The notes below the pieces were generated by a model. It worked only from the letters and a program-made list of their open reading frames with translations. It ran no database searches and was not told where the DNA came from. A program made the position numbers and the translations under genes. DNA of 62,058 bases, from the NCBI GenBank assembly GCA_017461765.1, contig JAFTXO010000028.1, positions 1 through 62,058 on the forward strand, in the 5' to 3' direction. Of this stretch, positions 50,941 through 58,900 are shown in pieces (the stretch's first letter is position 1; each line of letters opens with the position of its first letter). The stretch is from Clostridia bacterium (lineage in GTDB: Bacteria > Bacillota > Clostridia > Oscillospirales > CAG-272).

Positions 50941-51651
50941 ATGAAATTTATCACAGTTGAAAGCTATGAAAAGCTCAGCAAAATGACATCTGATATAATA
51001 GGAGCGCAGGTAATATTGAAGCCGAATTGCACGCTCGGCTTGGCAACAGGCTCGTCGCCTCTCGGTACATACGCATCTCTTGCCGAAAAATGCGAAAAGG
51101 GAGAGCTTGATTTTTCGTGCGTTCGCTCGGTAAACCTTGACGAATACGTAGGACTTAACGTTGATAACGATCAAAGCTACCGTTATTTTATGAACAAAAA
51201 TCTTTTTGAGAAGATAAATATCAAAATGGAGAACACTCACATTCCGAACGGCTGTGCCAAGGACCTTGAAAAGGAGGGCGAGGAATACGACGCTCTTATA
51301 AAGGAGCTTGGCGGAATAGATATTCAGCTTCTCGGAATAGGACTTGACGGACATATCGGCTTTAACGAGCCCGATGACGTTTTCGTAAAAGAAACCCACG
51401 TAGTAAAGCTTGATGAGTCGACAATCGAGGCAAACTCGCGCTTCTTCGCATCAAAGGACGAGGTTCCGAAAAAGGCGATCACGATGGGAATGATGTCAAT
51501 AATGCAAGCAAAGAAGATCGTTCTTATAGCAAACGGCAAAAACAAAAAGGACATTCTTGAAAAAGCGTTCTTTGGCGAGATAACGCCGAAGGTCCCCGCA
51601 TCTATTTTGCAGCTCCACCCCGATGTGACTGTAATATACAGCGAAAACTGA
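50941..51651 (+). CDS. nagB: Glucosamine-6-phosphate deaminase
   Basis: A 236-residue enzyme that turns glucosamine-6-phosphate into fructose-6-phosphate and ammonia. Key parts are LGLATGSSPLGTYASL, VNLDEYVGL with the catalytic Asp, and LLGIGLDGHIGFNEPDD with the His/Glu relay. It ends the operon with the esterase and GH39-like enzyme, which suggests use of amino-sugar-containing glycans. Confidence 0.93.
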   Translation: MKFITVESYEKLSKMTSDIIGAQVILKPNCTLGLATGSSPLGTYASLAEKCEKGELDFSCVRSVNLDEYVGLNVDNDQSYRYFMNKNLFEKINIKMENTHIPNGCAKDLEKEGEEYDALIKELGGIDIQLLGIGLDGHIGFNEPDDVFVKETHVVKLDESTIEANSRFFASKDEVPKKAITMGMMSIMQAKKIVLIANGKNKKDILEKAFFGEITPKVPASILQLHPDVTVIYSEN

Positions 51652-51740
51652 TATTTTTGTCATAAAAGCCTGTCATATGAGGAGTGCTATAAAGGACAGC
51701 TTTTGAAATACAACAGCATACGTTACCTACCGACAGGAAA

Positions 51741-51778
51741 AGGACGAAGAGTTTTTAAAACTCCTCGTCCTCTTTTTT
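51741..51778 (+). terminator. Terminator after nagB
   Basis: AGGACGAAGAGTTTT pairs with AAAACTCCTCGTCCT, followed by CTTTTTT. Further on (51780-51805) a 26-nt word is shared with 991-1016. Confidence 0.85.
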
Positions 51779-51895
51779 GACAAGCGCTGACTTGATTAAA
51801 GACATTAAAGCAATACTCCGTTAAAATTATGTGAGGAAGTATTTAATACTCTTTTTGATCTAACAAGTAGTATTTTTTCAAATTCTCAAGCTTTA

Positions 51896-51924
51896 TTGAC
51901 AAATCGGCAGAACTATGGTAAAAT
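51896..51924 (+). promoter_or_regulatory. Sigma-A promoter of leader B
   Basis: Perfect TTGACA (51896-51901) and TAAAAT (51919-51924), 17-base spacer, then ATACTCGTCACAC, identical to the start region of leader A. Confidence 0.88.
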
Positions 51925-51930
51925 ATACTC

Positions 51931-52085
51931 GTCACACAATCTAATATTTTTTCGTGTTAGTGGGAAACTAACCTTGGTAAAAGGTGTTTCCTTTTTCCTC
52001 ATACCCACTAACACTGGCAAGAGATTGTGTGACAACAATGAAGGAACACTTTTTCGGTGCGTTCCTTCATGGGACGCACTTTTTT
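51931..52085 (+). ncRNA. Structured leader RNA, copy B (candidate riboswitch)
   Basis: P1 is GTCACACAATCT (51931-51942) with 52022-52033, 12 perfect pairs. P2 is GTGTTAGTGGG (51954-51964) with CCCACTAACAC (52004-52014), 11 perfect pairs, with bases unlike copy A. P3 is GAAAC-ACCTT with AAGGT-GTTTC within 51964-51990 around a GGTAA loop. The single strand TTTTCCTCATACC is identical to copy A. Downstream, TGAAGGAAC (52039-52047) can pair fully with GTTCCTTCA (52061-52069), which would open the terminator at 52057-52079. That makes mutually exclusive structures, as in riboswitches. Confidence 0.82.
52057..52085 (+). terminator. Leader terminator of copy B
   Basis: GTGCGTTCC pairs with GGGACGCAC (one G-U pair) around TTCAT, followed by six T. 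Confidence 0.85.
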
Positions 52086-52106
52086 ATATGCGAATGAGGT
52101 GAATGT

Positions 52107-52280
52107 ATGAGCGAAAATATTTTCAGAAAGATGTTAGATGTTACCGATGTAGAACTCACGCCCAGAGAGCCTGCCGTTTGCCATGGCAACAAAGAGCAAG
52201 GTTTTGAGTGTTGTTGCGACGAGTGCGACTACTATTTGCTTTGTTTCCCCGAATTTGATCCAAAAAAACAAAAGAATTAA
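52107..52280 (+). CDS. Small Cys-rich protein (copy B), unknown family
   Basis: A 57-residue protein behind GAGGTG. It has the same core as the protein at 185-406: VC-x-GN-x-EQGFECCCDECDYYLLCFPEF, with the N-terminal MS-x-NI and DVEL/P-x-EP pattern also shared. There is no signal peptide or membrane helix. Copy B lacks the tail of copy A. Both genes follow a leader of the same type, so the two loci are one regulated family. It converges with the radical SAM gene. I do not recognise the family. Confidence 0.82.
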   Translation: MSENIFRKMLDVTDVELTPREPAVCHGNKEQGFECCCDECDYYLLCFPEFDPKKQKN

Positions 52281-52289
52281 CAAAACAAA

Positions 52290-52325
52290 AATCCCCATCG
52301 CCATACTCGTTGACGGGGGATTATT
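52290..52325. terminator. Terminator between the Cys-rich and radical SAM genes
   Basis: AATCCCC pairs with GGGGATT across a 20-base loop; it can serve both converging genes. Confidence 0.5.
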
Positions 52326-52331
52326 ACGTTT

Positions 52332-53285
52332 TTATATTGATCTTATGCCTTGGTATGTTTTTCTTCTGAAAAGCTCCTTGTCGATCTCGTTTATGACGGC
52401 GACCTTTTTAAGACTCCAAAGAGGAGCAAGAAGCGTTTCCTTTTCACCGTCGCCGGTGACGCGCTCGATAACGGTTTCGGGTGGCATCATTTCTATCTGA
52501 TCACAGGTTACGTCCACGTATTCCAAAAGACTCATAGGCGTATATTCGCCGCTTTCCCAAAGATACGCAAGGCGCGTGTTTTTTATAACGTGCAAAAGAT
52601 GTATTTTCAGAATATCGGGGCGTAATTTAGCCACGTCCTCGGCTGTTTTTATCATATCTGCCTTGCTCTCGCTCGGCAATCCGTTTATTATATGAACACC
52701 AATTCTTACATTGGGAGCAAGCGCTCTTATGCGCTCAAAGCAATCAACGAATTCAGCGAAGGAATGCGCTCTGTTTATAAGATCAGCCGTTTTATCGTTC
52801 GAGGTCTGAAGCCCAAGCTCCACGATCACGGGAATTCTTTTGGAAAGATAGTTTAAATATTCTATCTTCTCATTTTCAAGACAATCCGCGCGCGTCGCAA
52901 TATCTATCATGCAAGCACCGTCAAATTGCGACACTTCCTCAAGGATCTTTATAAAATTGTCGAGGGAAGTGTATGAATTTGTGTATGCCTGAAGATACGG
53001 AATAAATTTTTTGACCTGCCATTTTTTAAGGACGGCGCGCTTTCCGTTTTCGTATTGCTCGCGAATGGATAAAAGCCCCTTGGTGTTTCGGCTTGCGCTT
53101 CCGCCTGAGCAGTAGATGCAGCCGCCAAAAGCTCGCCTCCCGTCAATGTTCGGACAGGTAAAGCCGCAATCGAGTGTGATCTTTGCGCACTTTTCACCAA
53201 AGCGGCTTTTGAGAAAATAATCGTAGGTGTGGTATCTTTTGTTTGTGTCGCTGAGCTTGAACGGATTTTCGCTTACCTGTGACAT
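52332..53285 (-). CDS. Radical SAM protein, TIGR01212/YtqA family
   Basis: A 317-residue radical SAM enzyme. The cluster motif is of the family type: CGFTCPNIDGRRAFGGCIYC, with the three Cys that bind the 4Fe-4S cluster. Later parts include QAYTNSY, IDIATRADCL, VELGLQTSND and GVHIINGLPSES. Members of this family are widespread in Firmicutes but their reaction is not settled, with RNA modification among the suggestions. It lies tail to tail with the Cys-rich gene; this may be chance. Confidence 0.9.
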   Translation of the reverse strand: MSQVSENPFKLSDTNKRYHTYDYFLKSRFGEKCAKITLDCGFTCPNIDGRRAFGGCIYCSGGSASRNTKGLLSIREQYENGKRAVLKKWQVKKFIPYLQAYTNSYTSLDNFIKILEEVSQFDGACMIDIATRADCLENEKIEYLNYLSKRIPVIVELGLQTSNDKTADLINRAHSFAEFVDCFERIRALAPNVRIGVHIINGLPSESKADMIKTAEDVAKLRPDILKIHLLHVIKNTRLAYLWESGEYTPMSLLEYVDVTCDQIEMMPPETVIERVTGDGEKETLLAPLWSLKKVAVINEIDKELFRRKTYQGIRSI

Positions 53286-53361
53286 TTGATCGCTCCCCCT
53301 TTCGCCTTTTTTAGATTGTACTATATTTTTTGAATAAGTTCAATAATAATTTCAAAAACTC

Positions 53362-53390
53362 TTGACAAAAAAGTATTCTTCTGCTAAAAT
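53362..53390 (+). promoter_or_regulatory. Sigma-A promoter of tRNA-Thr
   Basis: Perfect TTGACA (53362-53367) and TAAAAT (53385-53390), 17-base spacer, 13 bases before the tRNA. Confidence 0.85.
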
Positions 53391-53403
53391 ATATATCGCA
53401 AAC

Positions 53404-53479
53404 GCTACTATGGCTCAGTTGGTAGAGCACATCCTTGGTAAGGATGAGGTCATCGGTTCGATTCCGATTAGTAGCTCCA
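53404..53479 (+). tRNA. tRNA-Thr (GGT)
   Basis: Cloverleaf with acceptor GCTACTA and TAGTAGC, D arm GGCTCAGTTGGTAGAGC, anticodon stem ATCCT/AGGAT with loop TGGTAA (anticodon GGT), T arm ATCGGTTCGATTCCGAT and encoded CCA. Confidence 0.95.
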
Positions 53480-53510
53480 AAAGGGCTGTTGCGGATGCAA
53501 CAGCCCTTTT
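53480..53510 (+). terminator. Terminator of tRNA-Thr
   Basis: AAAAGGGCTGTTGC pairs with GCAACAGCCCTTTT directly after the CCA end. It carries the recurrent GGCTGTTGC stem. Confidence 0.88.
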
Positions 53511-53533
53511 AAAATTTCATAAAGGAGTTAAAA

Positions 53534-54241
53534 ATGAATATTCTCTGTATCGGAAACAGCTTCTCGCAGGATGCGACAAGATATCTTCATCAGATCTCAA
53601 ACGAGGAGTTTTATGTAAGAAACCTCTATATAGGCGGCTGTTCGCTCGAAACACACGTAAATAATATCAAGGAAGCGAATGCGTATTACGAATATCAGAA
53701 AAACGCAAGCCTTCGCAGAATGATCTCGATAAACGAGGCTCTTAAGCTTAAAAAGTGGGACTACGTGACCGTTCAGCAGGTGTATCATCTCTCGGGAATG
53801 ATCGAAACATACGAGCCGTATATGGAATTTTTGATAAACTACATAAAGGAAAGCTGCCCCGGTGCAAAAATAGTTTTCCACAGAACGTGGGCTTATGATC
53901 CTATGTCGGATCACGGCGGATTTGTAAATTACAATCGCGACACAAAATATATGTATCAAAGGATCTGCGAGGCAACGGATATCATCGCTAAAAAATACGG
54001 TCTTGATATAATCGATAATGCTACCGCCGTTGAGGAAGCAAGAAAGCTCCCCGAATTTGACGTTTCAAGGGGTGGAGTGTCGATAAACCGCGACGGATTT
54101 CATCTTTCATTGGACTACGGAAGATACCTTGCAGGGCTTACTATGTATAAATATTTTTCCGGCAAGGGCACGGCGAAGGACGTTACCTTCGAGCCCGAAA
54201 ATACCGATCCCGCAATTTGCGAAAAATTAAGACAGATCTAA
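53534..54241 (+). CDS. DUF4886 family SGNH-like protein
   Basis: A 235-residue protein with ILCIGNSFSQDATRYLHQI at the start, the Ser-containing block of SGNH-like hydrolases, then VTVQQVYHLSG, FHRTWAYD and a C-terminal DGFHLS (Asp/His). This is the DUF4886 family, often found among glycan-use genes. A sugar or ester hydrolase is plausible but not proven. There is no signal peptide. Confidence 0.88.
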   Translation: MNILCIGNSFSQDATRYLHQISNEEFYVRNLYIGGCSLETHVNNIKEANAYYEYQKNASLRRMISINEALKLKKWDYVTVQQVYHLSGMIETYEPYMEFLINYIKESCPGAKIVFHRTWAYDPMSDHGGFVNYNRDTKYMYQRICEATDIIAKKYGLDIIDNATAVEEARKLPEFDVSRGGVSINRDGFHLSLDYGRYLAGLTMYKYFSGKGTAKDVTFEPENTDPAICEKLRQI

Positions 54242-54242
54242 C

Positions 54243-54276
54243 AAAAGGGGCTGTTGCATTAGCGACAGCCCCTTTT
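54243..54276 (+). terminator. Terminator of the DUF4886 gene
   Basis: AAAAGGGGCTGTTGC pairs with GCGACAGCCCCTTTT; T-run follows. Confidence 0.88.
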
Positions 54277-54384
54277 ATTATAATTTATATTGTCGAGTGT
54301 AACGCTTGACCGTTACTGTCGTGAGTAAACATTAAATTTATACAGCAGTGACCGATATTCGTCATCGGCGATTGCGCGGGGGTA

Positions 54385-54413
54385 TTGACTTTTTTTAAAT
54401 AATATGGTAATAT
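54385..54413 (+). promoter_or_regulatory. Sigma-A promoter of the phosphonate operon
   Basis: TTGACT (54385-54390) and TAATAT (54408-54413), 17-base spacer, about 67 bases before the first gene. The first 100 bases after 54277 hold a palindrome-rich dispersed repeat. Confidence 0.7.
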
Positions 54414-54479
54414 TATAATGTATAATTTTATAATAGCGCGCAAAATATTTATGAGCGCGCGCACAAAGGAGTTTAATTT

Positions 54480-57400
54480 ATGCCAAGATTTAGCGTTATA
54501 GGAAGCTGTATATCGAGAGATCTTTTCCCTATCGGCGATGAAAATTATACATTTCATACGGATATAAGATTTACATCTCCCTTCACTCTCGTCAGCGATC
54601 CAATTACTCCCCAAAGACAGATAGATCACGAGGATATGGCACAGCCAGTGCCAACATATTCTACCGAGTGGTATAAGAAGAATATTTGCAACGACGTAAA
54701 TAAGACCGTGTTCGAAGCACTTAAGGAAAGACACGGCGACTACGCAATCATCGATCTTGCTGATATAAGAATTCCAATATTAAAGATTACTTTCGAGGGC
54801 GACGAAAAGGCTTATTATATATCCGATTCGCTTCCGTTTCGCGCTCAGTATGAGGGCAACCTCAGAAATAATAAGCTCCAAGGGGCGATAATTGAAAGAA
54901 TAAGCCCAAGAGATATCCCTCTTGATAGCTGGCATAAGGCACTTGAAAAATACGCTCAGCGCTTAAATGAAATATTTGATTACGATAAGGTAATACTTAT
55001 AAAAAACGAGTGCGTTTCGGAATATATCGCTCTTGACGGAACGGTAAAGCCGTTTACAGATTACGAGCATCTTGATATGATATATACCTCGAATACACTC
55101 TCAAAGCTCCTTTATAAAAAATTCGAGGAGCTTATGCCGGGATGTAACGTTATAAGTATTCCGCCAAACGCCCTTTCCTCAGAGGCGAATAAGTGGGGCA
55201 AGCACCCGTTGCATATGGACAAGCAGTACTATCAGTATCTGCTTGAATGTATCGATGCAATAACGGAGCAAAAATCATATAAATTAAGCGCAATATACGA
55301 AAGATACGCCGAGATATTTAAGATGAACAGAATACTTGGTGAGATAAAATCGGCGCAAACGGATACCGCCCTGCAAAGCGACGACTATTCGTATTTCACG
55401 ACCTATTCAAAAAGACGCTTTCCTGCGGCAAAGGGGGCTCTCCTTTCAAAGCTCCATGCCTGCGCGGCGCTTTTCAGATGCTTTTCGAGCTTTACCGATC
55501 TTGGCAGAAAAGCTCATTACGGCGTGAATAATAAGCTCATATGCGATTTTCTTACCGAAAAGACAGAAAATGAATATTCCTCGCTCTGGGTACACCCGAA
55601 CGATTTTTCATCGGGCTTCATGATAGCCGATCTTTTGAATATCGGTAAGGGCTGCTCGCTTGCCGAGCTTGAAAGATGTATAATCTCAAGCTCACAAAAT
55701 AAGACCTTTATCTATATAGGCGACGAGCATGCGGAGCAGATAAAAGCGCTTTCGAAAACGCTTAAAAACGCATACGAGATATTCTGTTCTCTCGAGGGCT
55801 ACAGCTTTAGTATATATCTTTTTACAACGAACGAAAAGATACTTCAAAAGGATAGCTTCGATATAAATATAAGGTTCTTTGATCTTGTCTCTTCAATGAA
55901 CGTGAGCGCAAAAAAAGCGTACGAGGAAATTTCCGAGGGCGATGTTTCTAGGAAAAAGGAAAATAACCTTATAAAAGGAATTATGGACTTTTCCGAGCCG
56001 TATATAAAGCAGTTTGGTGTCACCTATGACGACTGCGTAAAGCTTTTTGTGTTTGCTGATATCTATAAGCAGCTTGATATAAGACCGAGCTCGCTTCATC
56101 ATTTCTGTATAAATAATAAAATGGCAACTCTTTGCCTGAACAGATATCATACCGAAGAGATCGAGAGCGTATGGACTGATCCGATGGACTTCAAGGAAGA
56201 CGGAGCTCTGGTCTTTGATAATAATCCGTTGTTTGTTCCGCCGATCAATGAGAGCGATATGCTTATCTCGATGATGGATAGCGAAAAGGAGCAGAAATAC
56301 TTTATAGTAAACGAATCGCTTATCAAAAACGCATCAAGCTTTGATGACGCCTTTAATGAATATTTCGTCATATTCGATATAACGGCAAAAAGCCGTAAGG
56401 AAACGAAAGAATACCGCGTAGCCTTCTTCTCAAAGGATGTTTCTTTTATAAACAGAGTAAAGGCCGTTACGGGAAGCAGACGCTTCAAGGATGTCGATAT
56501 CACGGTTTCATATGAGGTATCTTCTGCAGCTTTAGAGAGCAGTGAGCAGATAGCAAAAGCATCACACGAGTTTTTCGAAAGAAAAAAACAGCTTCTTGAA
56601 TACCTCGATTCACTTGCAAATCAGCCCAATGTAACAGAGGGACTTGAGATGGCAAATCAGCGCGCGCTCACGCTCTTTGACGCGCTCTATCTTAAAACTC
56701 CGCTCGATACGATGCCCGAAAGAAGGCTTATGTTCAAAACTATGAAAAAGCCAAGCTCGGGAAGCATCGTTTATACGCAGAAGGGAAGCTCGTTCCTGCT
56801 TAAAAAGCTCAGTGAGCTTTGCGATAAGCTCGGAATAAAATATTGGATCTATAACGGCTCACTTTTGGGTGCTTGCAGACACGGCACATTTATCCCATGG
56901 GACGACGATATTGATGTCGGAATTATAAGATCCGATATAGATAAGCTAAAGGAAGCCTTGAAGGATGATGAATATTTTTCGGTAGAAACATTTTATAATA
57001 TCGAGGAAGCCGACAGAATTTATAAATTCATGTTCAAAAACACCGATCTTCCGAACTACGTTGATATATTCCCGTTTGACTACTGTGAGGATGAGGACGG
57101 CGAAACGTGGGAAAAGCTTAAGGTGTTACACGGCAAGATGGTTCAGGCGTTCAGGGCAAAATCGCGTGAGCTTGGCGTATGCTATCGCTCTACCTTTAAT
57201 ATTCCAAAGGAGCATCTTGATATCTTCAATCAGATGTTTGACGAGCATCAGAAGAAAATAGAGCGCGAGCTCGGTATAACGAGCGTGCCGTGTAAGAATA
57301 TAATCTACGGCTTTGATACCTGTTATATCGTATGGTGGCATCAGATTTATGAGGTCGATAAGGTATTCCCGCTTTCAAAGGTGGAATTTGACGGACATAG

Positions 57401-57566
57401 CTATTCGGCGTTTGGAAATGCTGAGGATATTCTTGTGAAGAATTATAAAAAGCCCTACACCCTGCCCAAGGATATAGTATCGCACAGGCATACGGCAAGA
57501 GTTTACGAATCACAGATAATAAAGCTTGAGGAGCTTATGAATAAGCTTGATGGCTATGAATTTTAA
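54480..57566 (+). CDS. DUF6270 and LicD fusion protein
   Basis: A 1028-residue cytosolic protein behind AAGGAG. The N-terminal part (1 to about 260) is a DUF6270 domain starting with FSVIGSCISRDLF, a SGNH-like pattern. The middle (about 260-740) is not recognised. The C-terminal part (about 740-1028) is a LicD family transferase: KKLSELCDKLGIKYWIYNGSLLGACRHG, then IPWDDDIDVGI with the metal-binding acidic residues near 805. LicD proteins move a phosphocholine or similar group from a CDP/CMP carrier to a surface glycan. The three genes after it make a phosphonate, so the substrate is probably a CMP-phosphonate. The fusion with DUF6270 is unusual. Confidence 0.85.
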   Translation: MPRFSVIGSCISRDLFPIGDENYTFHTDIRFTSPFTLVSDPITPQRQIDHEDMAQPVPTYSTEWYKKNICNDVNKTVFEALKERHGDYAIIDLADIRIPILKITFEGDEKAYYISDSLPFRAQYEGNLRNNKLQGAIIERISPRDIPLDSWHKALEKYAQRLNEIFDYDKVILIKNECVSEYIALDGTVKPFTDYEHLDMIYTSNTLSKLLYKKFEELMPGCNVISIPPNALSSEANKWGKHPLHMDKQYYQYLLECIDAITEQKSYKLSAIYERYAEIFKMNRILGEIKSAQTDTALQSDDYSYFTTYSKRRFPAAKGALLSKLHACAALFRCFSSFTDLGRKAHYGVNNKLICDFLTEKTENEYSSLWVHPNDFSSGFMIADLLNIGKGCSLAELERCIISSSQNKTFIYIGDEHAEQIKALSKTLKNAYEIFCSLEGYSFSIYLFTTNEKILQKDSFDINIRFFDLVSSMNVSAKKAYEEISEGDVSRKKENNLIKGIMDFSEPYIKQFGVTYDDCVKLFVFADIYKQLDIRPSSLHHFCINNKMATLCLNRYHTEEIESVWTDPMDFKEDGALVFDNNPLFVPPINESDMLISMMDSEKEQKYFIVNESLIKNASSFDDAFNEYFVIFDITAKSRKETKEYRVAFFSKDVSFINRVKAVTGSRRFKDVDITVSYEVSSAALESSEQIAKASHEFFERKKQLLEYLDSLANQPNVTEGLEMANQRALTLFDALYLKTPLDTMPERRLMFKTMKKPSSGSIVYTQKGSSFLLKKLSELCDKLGIKYWIYNGSLLGACRHGTFIPWDDDIDVGIIRSDIDKLKEALKDDEYFSVETFYNIEEADRIYKFMFKNTDLPNYVDIFPFDYCEDEDGETWEKLKVLHGKMVQAFRAKSRELGVCYRSTFNIPKEHLDIFNQMFDEHQKKIERELGITSVPCKNIIYGFDTCYIVWWHQIYEVDKVFPLSKVEFDGHSYSAFGNAEDILVKNYKKPYTLPKDIVSHRHTARVYESQIIKLEELMNKLDGYEF

Positions 57567-57575
57567 GGAGATCTT

Positions 57576-58889
57576 ATGGCAAAGGTATATGCGGCGATGT
57601 CAGCGGACATCATACACAACGGACATATAAATATTATAAGAGAGGGAGCAAAATACGGCGACGTTATGATCGGCTTGCTTACAGATGAGGCAATAGCGTC
57701 GTATAAAAGACTTCCTATGCTTTCGTATAAGGAAAGAGAAGCTATTTTTAAGGAGATAAAGGGTGTTTCAGAGGTGGTTCCTCAGACGACGCTTGATTAT
57801 ACCGAGAATATTCTCAAATACAAGCCCGATTACATTATTCACGGTGATGATTGGAGAAACGGAGTTCAGAAGAATATAAGAGCAAAAATAATAGAAACTC
57901 TTGCAAGCTACGGCGGAAAGCTTATCGAAATACCCTACACAAACGACGTAAACTGTACGGCGCTTGAGCGCAATACGAGGGAGCTTTTAAATACTCCCGA
58001 CAACCGCCGCGCAAAGCTCAGAAGATTGCTTGAGCTAAAGCCCTATATCAACATAATGGAAGCAAGCAACGGACTTAGCGGACTTATCGTTGAGAATACA
58101 AAGTACGAAAACGAGGATCAGGGCGTATCAAGAGAATTTGACGGTATGTGGGTGTCCTCACTCTGTGACTCGTCCTTCAAGGGCAAGCCCGATATTGAGC
58201 TTGTAGATCTTACATCGCGTCTTAACACGATAGAGGAGATACTTGAGGTAACGACGAAGCCGATAATCCTCGACGGAGATACAGGCGGAAAGACCGAGCA
58301 TTTTGCATATAATGTCCGTACTCTTGAGCGTCTTGGAGTTTCCGCTATAATCATTGAGGACAAAACGGGGCTTAAGCAAAACTCACTTTTCGGAACGGAT
58401 GCCAAGCAGGTGCTTGACGATCCGCATGAATTCGCAAAGAAGATAAAGGCGGGCAAGGTAGCTCAGCTTACAAGAGAATTTCTCATCTTTGCAAGAATAG
58501 AAGCGCTTATCGCAGGCTACGGAATTGACGAGGCTATAATGCGCGCCAAGATCTATATCGAAGAAGGCGGCGCTGACGGAATTATGATCCACAGCAAGGA
58601 AAAGGACGGATCTGAGATAAAGGAATTTTTACGCCGCTTCCGTGAATATTCAAGGGATATTCCCGTTATTCTCGTTCCTACCTCGTATAATCAGTTTACA
58701 GAGGAGGAGCTTTGCGAGTGGGGCGCAAATATAATAATCCACGCAAACCATATGTTAAGAAGCGCATATCCCGCTATGCTCAAAACCGCACAAAGCGTTT
58801 TGGAGCATCACCGCTCGCTTGAAGCATCAAAGGACTATTGTATTTCAATAAAGGACGTTTTGGAGCTTATACCGGGAACTAAGCAATAA
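57576..58889 (+). CDS. aepX: Phosphoenolpyruvate mutase with N-terminal nucleotidyltransferase-like domain
   Basis: A 437-residue protein. Residues 1 to about 135 form a cytidylyltransferase-like Rossmann domain with the HNGHINIIREG motif. The rest is PEP mutase: ILDGDTGG with the Mg2+ Asp residues near 265, and IIEDKTGLKQNSLFG, the characteristic EDK-x-G-x-K-x-NS loop near 295-308. PEP mutase forms the C-P bond of phosphonopyruvate. It starts behind AAGGAG, 10 bases after the LicD fusion gene. Fusions of this kind are known for PEP mutases in glycan-linked phosphonate loci. Confidence 0.93.
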   Translation: MAKVYAAMSADIIHNGHINIIREGAKYGDVMIGLLTDEAIASYKRLPMLSYKEREAIFKEIKGVSEVVPQTTLDYTENILKYKPDYIIHGDDWRNGVQKNIRAKIIETLASYGGKLIEIPYTNDVNCTALERNTRELLNTPDNRRAKLRRLLELKPYINIMEASNGLSGLIVENTKYENEDQGVSREFDGMWVSSLCDSSFKGKPDIELVDLTSRLNTIEEILEVTTKPIILDGDTGGKTEHFAYNVRTLERLGVSAIIIEDKTGLKQNSLFGTDAKQVLDDPHEFAKKIKAGKVAQLTREFLIFARIEALIAGYGIDEAIMRAKIYIEEGGADGIMIHSKEKDGSEIKEFLRRFREYSRDIPVILVPTSYNQFTEEELCEWGANIIIHANHMLRSAYPAMLKTAQSVLEHHRSLEASKDYCISIKDVLELIPGTKQ

Positions 58890-58900
58890 GAGGTATAAAA

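Noticed and set aside
52332..53285. Radical SAM enzyme as a maturase for the Cys-rich peptide
   Set aside because: The enzyme belongs to a widespread stand-alone family, the genes converge and do not form an operon, and copy A has no such neighbour.
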